Shown here piece by piece: positions 21,501 to 22,269 of a DNA stretch of 22,269 nucleotides. Position numbers and translations under genes: made by a program. Origin of the DNA: Apostichopus californicus (lineage: Eukaryota; Echinodermata; Holothuroidea; Aspidochirotida; Stichopodidae); assembly GCA_020650975.1 (NCBI GenBank), contig JAIPMN010000961.1, positions 2,542-24,810 on the forward strand. The letters run 5' to 3'. Numbering within the stretch: the first letter of the stretch is position 1; each line of letters opens with the position of its first letter. Under the pieces are notes generated by a model. That model was given only the letters and a program-made list of their open reading frames with translations. It was not told where the DNA came from and did not search any database.

Positions 21501-21593
21501 ACCTGCACACGTTGATCCTCCATTGACTTTACCTCTTACCAGTGCAACTACGGCAAACAGGCTGAAAACGACTAAACATTTCTTTAAATCCAT
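411..21593 (-). CDS. AOAH: Acyloxyacyl hydrolase (AOAH), 17 exons, 3' end outside window
   Basis: The exons, as complement(join(411..507, 2306..2521, 3327..3402, 4446..4520, 5672..5711, 6190..6272, 8192..8216, 8723..8792, 10072..10215, 10967..11015, 12974..13044, 15367..15427, 16388..16458, 17253..17424, 18174..18234, 18608..18703, 21503..21593)), keep phase throughout and give 499 codons plus one base. The product follows human AOAH (575 aa, from memory) end to end: signal peptide (1-21), saposin B domain (about 29-110), linker, GSDIC start of the large subunit (145-149), calcium-loop segment (174-222), GDSAG with the nucleophile Ser253, IGNDVC (363-368), and a long match around PLYxFLNCLQxSPC and GWMSSNxTLR. 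AOAH is a secreted or lysosomal lipase that detoxifies LPS by releasing secondary acyl chains from lipid A. Candidate N-glycosylation sites are Asn47, 299, 339, 458, 463 and 471. The catalytic DxxH block is not in the window. The identification is firm; the exact exon 4 end is the weakest point. Confidence 0.95.
1264..1476 (+). pseudogene. Fragment of P2X7-C-terminal-domain-like protein
   Basis: The 70-residue frame starts MARPVPYDYEP, runs through an acidic and polar stretch (23-40), and ends RLGNTDWCDCGLCKVMPKEV then EC. The WCxCGxCxxMPxxxEC pattern is the start of the zinc-binding P2X7 intracellular-type domain. That domain is found in many stand-alone proteins and element-borne genes of aquatic invertebrates, often after an N-terminus of this YxFEP-like kind. 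The expected ECxC ends as ECIS-stop, and the rest of the domain (about 60 residues) is not recognisable downstream, so this is a 5' fragment. It lies in an AOAH intron on the opposite strand. Confidence 0.6.
1445..1573 (-). pseudogene. Partial THAP zinc-finger domain
   Basis: MPYCRAFGCNSHS, then WFPHPKKRPDLFKK, follows the first half of a THAP domain: MPxxC, CxxxxC spacing, the F..FP stretch and the L..KW helix start (here KKC). The second half, with the C..HF ligands and AVPTIF box, is missing; the frame stops seven residues later. THAP domains bind DNA in host regulators and in P-element and Kolobok transposases. The fragment converges tail to tail with the P2X7-C-like fragment near 1470. 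Upstream, the frame stays open to 1738, but those residues look unlike any domain. Confidence 0.55.
2306..2521 (-). CDS. AOAH: AOAH exon 16: longest exon of the catalytic domain
   Basis: At 216 bases (residues 396-467) this is the largest visible exon. LPKGSHVIATSMADGRLLYN, HPLGNWRRDVTYSDLYQFLN and CLQISPCMGWMSSNETLRNL each align closely with human AOAH. Cys445 of NCLQ sits where human AOAH has the large-subunit partner of the inter-subunit disulfide (from memory). The acceptor is ttttgttag and the donor CCCAG|gtgtgc. Both ends are phase 0. Asn458 and Asn463 are glycosylation sites. Confidence 0.97.
2522..3326 (-). other. AOAH: AOAH intron 15
   Basis: The intron holds the 93-bp tandem duplication at 2571-2757. 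The remainder is A+T-rich with a small direct repeat of ttaatctcataat near 3075-3105; nothing else is recognised. The long plus-strand frame across 2356-2937 comes from antisense of exon 16 plus this duplication. Confidence 0.8.
2571..2757. repeat. 93-bp tandem duplication
   Basis: Two adjacent copies (2571-2663 and 2664-2757) start gctgttaccatatagaac and end tctcaaaagatcaac. They differ visibly by one inserted base in the AT stretch, so the duplication is recent. Confidence 0.95.
3327..3402 (-). CDS. AOAH: AOAH exon 15
   Basis: Residues 371-395. HPDTIAHMTTPEEMRANFHS and TLKFL align with KSDPVPAMTTPEKLYSNVMQ and TLKHL of human AOAH. The acceptor is tctttaccag and the donor CTG|gtatgt. The phase is 2 in and 0 out. 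Confidence 0.94.
3403..4445 (-). other. AOAH: AOAH intron 14, no recognised element
   Basis: A+T-rich sequence with short local repeats such as ttcaaaatt near 3943-3970. Two overlapping minus-strand frames near 3969-4215 resemble nothing known. Confidence 0.75.
4446..4520 (-). CDS. AOAH: AOAH exon 14: GND block of the hydrolase
   Basis: The exon codes residues 346-369. MSRDQKMDHPALVIYSLIGN with DVC matches LSRNKVLDYPAIVIYAMIGN with DVC in human AOAH. Gly364-Asn365-Asp366 is the GxND block III of SGNH hydrolases, whose Asn helps form the oxyanion hole. The acceptor is tttttgcag and the donor ATGG|gtaaga. Confidence 0.95.
4521..5671 (-). other. AOAH: AOAH intron 13, with SINE
   Basis: The intron holds the SINE at about 5052-5375. 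The flanks on both sides are plain A+T-rich sequence. Confidence 0.8.
5052..5375 (-). mobile_element. tRNA-derived SINE
   Basis: On the minus strand the element reads GGTTCGAGTCC (5333-5323), a perfect pol III B box. It is followed by a body with gtccttgggcaaggcact and a stretch like acccatgtgtataaatgg. The tail ttgtaaagtcgtgtgagg resembles the ttgtaaagcgctttgag end of such SINEs. This body is familiar from tRNA-derived SINEs of fish, lancelets and echinoderms. The A box is decayed, so it is old. The outer ends are approximate. It lies in the same orientation as AOAH. Confidence 0.7.
5672..5711 (-). CDS. AOAH: AOAH exon 13: 40-base exon
   Basis: The exon codes GARSSSMNGTIQY (332-344) plus two bases of Ser345, aligned with NGASSRNLKKFIES in human AOAH. 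The acceptor is ttctaacag and the donor TACAG|gtaaaa. The phases (1 in, 2 out) fit both neighbours. Asn339-Gly-Thr is a glycosylation site. The protein match is modest; frame and splice sites carry the call. Confidence 0.85.
5712..6189 (-). other. AOAH: AOAH intron 12, nothing recognised
   Basis: A+T-rich sequence between two well-placed exons; no repeat or gene was found. A plus-strand frame at 6058-6267 is mostly antisense of exon 12. Confidence 0.75.
6190..6272 (-). CDS. AOAH: AOAH exon 12
   Basis: The exon codes residues 305-331 with split codons at both ends. YYRMWQMNHCNHRDYQN aligns with YLRLWKRNHCNHRDYQN in human AOAH, one of the best-conserved stretches. The acceptor is gatttgcag and the donor AATG|gtaaac. 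Confidence 0.95.
7336..7412. repeat. CACACGC motif repeated four times at 20-21 bp spacing
   Basis: CACACGC occurs at 7337, 7357, 7377 and 7398, and an inverted gcgtgtg lies at 7350. The linkers share cattt or similar. It may be a fragment of a larger dispersed repeat. Confidence 0.6.
7702..7728. repeat. G/C-rich 12-bp perfect hairpin
   Basis: The arms aaggggaggggg and ccccctcccctt are separated by three bases (aca). More G- and C-runs follow to 7822. This kind of G/C-run block is common at ends of dispersed repeats in marine invertebrates, so a repeat remnant is likely; no terminator role is implied. Confidence 0.7.
7980..8165 (+). mobile_element. Probable 3' end of a non-LTR retrotransposon (LINE)
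   Basis: A pyrimidine-rich stretch (8000-8060) is followed by a block around gggactgcccataaaagctc, a tcctcctcctcc run and an AT stretch ending tatgtggaaataaatc with an AATAAA signal (8154). This looks like the 3' untranslated end of a LINE from memory of similar invertebrate copies; no reverse transcriptase sequence is present. It ends about 30 bases from the donor of the AOAH microexon. Confidence 0.35.
8192..8216 (-). CDS. AOAH: AOAH exon 11: 25-base microexon
   Basis: The exon codes only YINSSLV plus split Gly296 and Lys304. It matches the human GFLDSTVGIKEK stretch between exons 10 and 12. Its acceptor is strong (cttcttctaccccacag) and its donor is consensus (TTAA|gtaagt). The phases (1 in, 2 out) are exactly those needed by the neighbours; skipping it would break the frame. 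Asn299-Ser-Ser is a glycosylation site. Confidence 0.82.
8217..8722 (-). other. AOAH: AOAH intron 10, with 76-bp duplication
   Basis: The intron holds one tandem duplication (8393-8549) and otherwise plain sequence. Confidence 0.8.
8393..8549. repeat. 76-bp tandem duplication
   Basis: Two adjacent copies, starting at 8393 and 8469, share atataaagatga, catgatgtaatcaaa and gcatcaaagtgttcatcaac. They differ at several positions, so this is older than the 93-bp duplication in intron 15. Confidence 0.9.
8723..8792 (-). CDS. AOAH: AOAH exon 10
   Basis: Residues 273-295 plus one base. FEILPDVLADEFDWPHLSSM aligns with FINLPTALTNELDWPQLSGA in human AOAH, the segment after the catalytic serine. The acceptor is tcaatgtag and the donor ACAG|gtttgt. 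The phase is 0 in and 1 out. Confidence 0.92.
8793..10071 (-). other. AOAH: AOAH intron 9
   Basis: The intron holds a small fold-back (9303-9359), a (catta)n run near 9714-9728, and two diverged copies of a segment around cttcttgaaactta (9219 and 9779). The rest is plain. Confidence 0.75.
9303..9359. repeat. Small fold-back flanked by 8-bp direct repeats
   Basis: The arms tcccctgtttt and aaaacagggga (9310-9320, 9329-9339) lie between two copies of acccaagt (9303-9310, 9352-9359). The right arm is 12 bases from its direct repeat, so this is not a clean transposon footprint. Confidence 0.5.
10072..10215 (-). CDS. AOAH: AOAH exon 9: catalytic GDSAG motif
   Basis: The exon codes residues 225-272 with phase 0 at both ends. 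GVDPKTGKTYEE is followed by LGVILLGDSAGAHFHIPENW, against GIILLGDSAGAHFHI and PEWITASQMSL in human AOAH. GDSAG is block I of the SGNH/GDSL hydrolases, and Ser253 is the expected nucleophile (human Ser263). The acceptor is gttatgtggaag and the donor CTG|gtgagt. It is the exon most clearly tied to AOAH rather than to other lipases. Confidence 0.97.
10365..10736. mobile_element. Non-autonomous element with imperfect terminal inverted repeats and G-runs
   Basis: The left end tcagggatgtagccacc and the right end, read on the minus strand as tcagggatatccagcca, form imperfect inverted repeats of about 38 bp that continue into agagggg on both sides. The interior holds a run of 14 G (10400-10413), further G-runs (10629-10665) and no domain. 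This fits a MITE-like DNA element; no target-site duplication is clear. Two inverted copies of a shorter repeat would look the same. Confidence 0.5.
10400..10413 (+). repeat. Run of 14 G
   Basis: A homopolymer inside the inverted-repeat element of intron 8. Further G-runs lie 200 bases on. Confidence 0.9.
10967..11015 (-). CDS. AOAH: AOAH exon 8: third calcium-type loop
   Basis: This 49-base exon codes residues 209-224. DGDRHRDSNCNGIY aligns with WDVHQDSNCNGIWG of human AOAH. The acceptor is tatacacag and the donor CTAT|gtaagt. Asp211, Asp213, Asp217 and Asn219 are candidate calcium ligands. The phase is 2 in and 0 out. Confidence 0.92.
11016..12973 (-). other. AOAH: AOAH intron 7, with GATC-rich island
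   Basis: Sequence from 11016 to about 12240 is plain. A CpG- and GATC-rich island follows at about 12240-12490, then plain sequence to the exon 7 donor. Confidence 0.75.
12309..12490. repeat. GATC-rich compound palindrome island, MITE-like
   Basis: The block holds a 16-bp perfect palindrome tcagatccggatctga (12386-12401), a 14-bp-arm hairpin gatctcgacgtcag/ctgacgtcgagatc (12424-12437, 12447-12460), and two diverged direct copies of a unit starting gtttaca (about 12313 and 12405). The ends (gtgtttaca and tgtcaaagcac) may be imperfect inverted repeats. It contrasts sharply in composition with the intron around it, so it is probably an inserted small element. Confidence 0.55.
12974..13044 (-). 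CDS. AOAH: AOAH exon 7: aspartate-rich metal-binding segment
   Basis: TLRGTHFRGKDCDDVDSSV and HPGK correspond to human TLRGYHWRGRDCNDSDESV and YPGR (residues 185-207). DCDDxD followed by PG resembles the putative metal-binding motif of MopE-type repeats. The acceptor used is ccacag, before ACT CTG CGT. An upstream AG at cattag would give the wrong phase and residues absent in human AOAH. The donor is AAAAG|gtagtg. Confidence 0.93.
13045..15366 (-). other. AOAH: AOAH intron 6, with 67-bp satellite
   Basis: The intron carries the satellite at 14375-14977. The stretches on either side (13045-14374 and 14978-15366) are A+T-rich with nothing recognised. Confidence 0.8.
14375..14977. repeat. 67-bp satellite, nine complete copies
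   Basis: Copies start at 14375, 14442, 14509, 14576, 14643, 14710, 14777, 14844 and 14911, from acctgaatgtcattctatg to ctggatagctta. They differ at only a few positions, mainly tttctaat against tttgtaat, one agggttt, one cccagg and one acttga. Such likeness points to recent expansion or homogenisation. Confidence 0.97.
15367..15427 (-). CDS. AOAH: AOAH exon 6: first calcium-type loop
   Basis: The acceptor tttgtttcag and donor GAG|gtgaga frame residues 165-184. EPLVDADGDRFSII aligns with the human VPFKDVDSDKYSVF. Asp174, Asp176 and Asp178 have the DxDxD spacing of an EF-hand-like calcium loop. The exon enters in phase 2 and leaves in phase 0. Confidence 0.9.
15428..16387 (-). other. AOAH: AOAH intron 5, nothing recognised
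   Basis: A+T-rich sequence. A minus-strand frame of 86 codons at 16137-16397 runs into exon 5 but matches no family I know and has no splice logic with the gene. Confidence 0.75.
16388..16458 (-). CDS. AOAH: AOAH exon 5: start of large subunit
   Basis: The acceptor cctcatcccag and donor ATCA|gtaaga frame residues 141-163 plus two bases of Gln164. MRKLGSDICDGFPILKGIC aligns with SRSGSDICSLPVLAKIC in human AOAH, where the precursor is cut just before SGSDIC into small and large subunits. Arg142-Lys143 lie where a processing site is expected, so cleavage may be conserved; that is inference. Confidence 0.92.
16459..17252 (-). other. AOAH: AOAH intron 4, nothing recognised
   Basis: A+T-rich sequence, with an especially AT-rich stretch at 16780-16815. 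No repeat or coding signal was found. Confidence 0.75.
17253..17424 (-). CDS. AOAH: AOAH exon 4: end of saposin domain and subunit linker
   Basis: The acceptor tttgtctttag opens residues 84-140. TPDVACQALTLC and DPGQPECHLYPL match human NADVVCHTLEFC and NTGQPLCHLYPL, keeping the last saposin cysteines (95, 101) and Cys110, a candidate for the inter-subunit disulfide known in human AOAH. Two donors keep the frame: CTT|gtaaac, ending at 17328, and AAG|gtttgc, ending at 17253. I chose the longer form because it gives a linker of about the human length (29 against 26 residues to GSDIC) and contains a Trp and many basic residues. The end is uncertain. Confidence 0.82.
17425..18173 (-). other. AOAH: AOAH intron 3, nothing recognised
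   Basis: Plain A+T-rich sequence. The short plus-strand frame at 17915-18106 matches nothing. Confidence 0.75.
18174..18234 (-). CDS. AOAH: AOAH exon 3: saposin B domain, middle
   Basis: The exon codes residues 63-82 plus two bases of Leu83. PPCKTFVASVEPTIQQL aligns with the human TTCYLVIDKFGSDIIKLL helix and keeps its cysteine (Cys69). The acceptor is tttgtag, which is weak in pyrimidines, and the donor is CT|gtgagt. The phase changes from 1 to 2, matching both neighbours. Confidence 0.9.
18235..18607 (-). other. AOAH: AOAH intron 2, with perfect palindrome
   Basis: This short intron holds the fold-back element at 18306-18391 and plain flanks. Confidence 0.8.
18306..18391. repeat. Fold-back element with 36-bp perfect palindrome core
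   Basis: The core at 18329-18364 is a perfect palindrome centred on ctatag. Beyond it, gtaatatttttc on the left pairs with aaaaagtattac on the right, giving imperfect outer arms. The whole 86-base unit could form one hairpin, as small MITEs do. No clear target-site duplication is visible. Confidence 0.75.
18608..18703 (-). CDS. AOAH: AOAH exon 2: saposin B domain, first half
   Basis: The acceptor ccccatcag and the donor CCAG|gtaagg frame residues 31-62. The second cysteine of the CxxC pair (Cys32) is followed by TIIVSLAEQIGEINNET and RLCNYLP, against VVSVIEQLAQVHNST and RLCSYLP in human AOAH. Asn47-Glu-Thr is a glycosylation site at the place of the human NST site. Both ends are phase 1. Confidence 0.93.
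18704..21502 (-). other. AOAH: AOAH intron 1, with degenerate 21-bp repeat
   Basis: This is the largest intron. It holds a C-run (19386-19397), plain A+T-rich sequence and, near exon 1, the degenerate 21-bp repeat at 21081-21285. No gene is supported; the minus-strand frame at 21039-21356 is the repeat read through. Confidence 0.8.
21081..21285. repeat. Degenerate 21-bp tandem repeat
   Basis: About ten units follow a pattern like cgNNcgataaaNcNtggattt. Units of 20-23 bases begin with cg at 21081 and 21101 and continue through cgttcgataaacttgg and cggtcaaaaatccctg. Copies are strongly diverged, so the array is old. A period near a multiple of three keeps a minus-strand frame open. Confidence 0.65.
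21503..21593 (-). CDS. AOAH: AOAH exon 1: start codon, signal peptide, first saposin cysteine
   Basis: This exon codes residues 1-30 and ends in phase 1 at a GCAG|gtttgt donor. The start MDLKKCLVVF is followed by a hydrophobic stretch to about VRG (19-21), a normal cleavable signal peptide. GGSTCA then matches the NGHTCVG start of the human saposin domain. I chose this ATG because it has G at -3 and G at +4 and begins the signal peptide directly. The frame is open further upstream to an ATG at 21713, but that would put about 40 non-hydrophobic residues before the signal and would include the TATA-like box. Confidence 0.88.
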
Positions 21594-21648
21594 TTCGAAT
21601 GAAGACCTTATTGAGTTTAAAGCACGCGAATTGATAATATTGTTTAGA

Positions 21649-21657
21649 TTATATATA
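21649..21657 (-). promoter_or_regulatory. TATA-like box upstream of AOAH exon 1
   Basis: On the minus strand TATATATAA ends 55 bases before the start codon. A start site 25-30 bases downstream would leave a 5' leader of about 30 bases. The position fits, but A+T-rich DNA gives such boxes by chance. Confidence 0.35.
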
Positions 21658-22167
21658 GGCCTAGAGAGATCCCGGGACCAAAGTATAACAAGTGACTTAA
21701 TTAATTGAACCAACTGCTTGTAATTATCTACAGAGTCGATGAAGTAAACAAAGTTTCAAAGATCGACGACGTACAGCCTACTAATGTATGCTATTTTAAT
21801 CTGCTTTAACTTTTATTGCGATTAAGGGAGTTTTTCTTTATGGTACCTATATAATATGGTGAACGTTGCGTTGTCTGTTTCTATTTATAGTTATAGTTTC
21901 GAATGTAAAACAATTAACTAGGAACTACTCTTGCCACACAGTTCGGTATACGTATGATAGTGCTGGTTTTCTTTTGTTTTCTTCCGTTCTGCGTGAATTG
22001 AGCATAACAGTGCACAGTAAACGAAGGCAAGGTGCCAAGAAATTGTAACTGCACAAAGTTAATATGATCTAGATGTACCAATAATGGATGTGACGTTATC
22101 GGCATACATATAGACTGACTACGTCAATGGGGGACGAGCGCAAAAAACGTGACAACCATGGAAGCTA

Positions 22168-22177
22168 GTCATGTGAC
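22168..22177. promoter_or_regulatory. Possible M-box/CLEAR-type E-box
   Basis: GTCATGTGAC differs by one base from the CLEAR palindrome GTCACGTGAC and fits the TCATGTGA core bound by the MiT/TFE family, which controls lysosomal genes. It lies about 575 bases upstream of the start codon. One site alone is weak evidence. Confidence 0.2.
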
Positions 22178-22250
22178 GTGCTTCTTTTTAGCACTCAACA
22201 ATATATATAGTACCCATTGAATGTATATTCTACACATGGGCGGCGATCAC

Positions 22251-22269
22251 GGGGGGGGGGGGGGGGGGG
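22251..22269 (+). repeat. Terminal run of 19 G
   Basis: The window ends in an unbroken G-run. It may be real, or the point where an assembly or read stopped. Confidence 0.8.

Larger units (their letters stand above)
21594..22269 (-). promoter_or_regulatory. AOAH: AOAH 5' flank and presumed promoter region
   Basis: This is the only sequence upstream of the start codon. It holds a TATA-like box 56 bases before the ATG, an E-box of M-box type near 22168, and a terminal G-run at 22251-22269. No other gene is supported; the frames here are short. A further untranslated exon outside the window cannot be excluded. Confidence 0.5.

Noticed and set aside
21406-21708. 100-codon plus-strand frame over AOAH exon 1
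   Set aside because: It is the antisense shadow of the signal-peptide exon, with no independent support.
21594-21713. Upstream in-frame ATG (21713) as AOAH start
   Set aside because: It would place about 40 extra residues before a good signal peptide, and its sequence includes the TATA-like box.

Overview
The window is intron-rich, A+T-rich animal DNA. It is dominated by one gene on the minus strand: acyloxyacyl hydrolase (AOAH), the enzyme that removes the secondary fatty acyl chains from bacterial lipopolysaccharide. The gene cannot be seen as one reading frame. It is assembled here from 17 small exons (25 to 216 bases), all flanked by AG acceptors and GT donors. All 16 exon junctions keep frame, giving 499 codons plus one base. 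The start codon is at 21593-21591 and the last visible exon ends at 411. About 65 C-terminal residues, including the expected Asp-x-x-His catalytic block, should lie beyond the left edge. No other intact protein-coding gene is supported.

The gene structure, short dispersed repeats and a tRNA-derived SINE of a type seen in fish, lancelets and echinoderms suggest a marine invertebrate. An echinoderm such as a sea cucumber is my guess; the sequence does not prove it.

Layout from right to left, in the direction of AOAH transcription: upstream region with a TATA-like box (21594-22269); exon 1, signal peptide (21503-21593); exons 2-4, saposin B domain and linker (17253-18703); exon 5, start of the large subunit (16388-16458); exons 6-8, aspartate-rich calcium-loop segment (10967-15427); exon 9, catalytic GDSAG motif (10072-10215); exons 10-17, the rest of the SGNH/GDSL hydrolase domain (411-8792), including a 25-base microexon.

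The introns carry most of the other structure: a 30-bp satellite running off the left edge, converging fragments of a P2X7-C-terminal-like and a THAP zinc-finger coding sequence, a SINE, a likely LINE 3' end, a 67-bp satellite of nine copies, several fold-back or MITE-like elements, and a degenerate 21-bp repeat. I found no prokaryotic system, CRISPR array, rRNA or intact tRNA.
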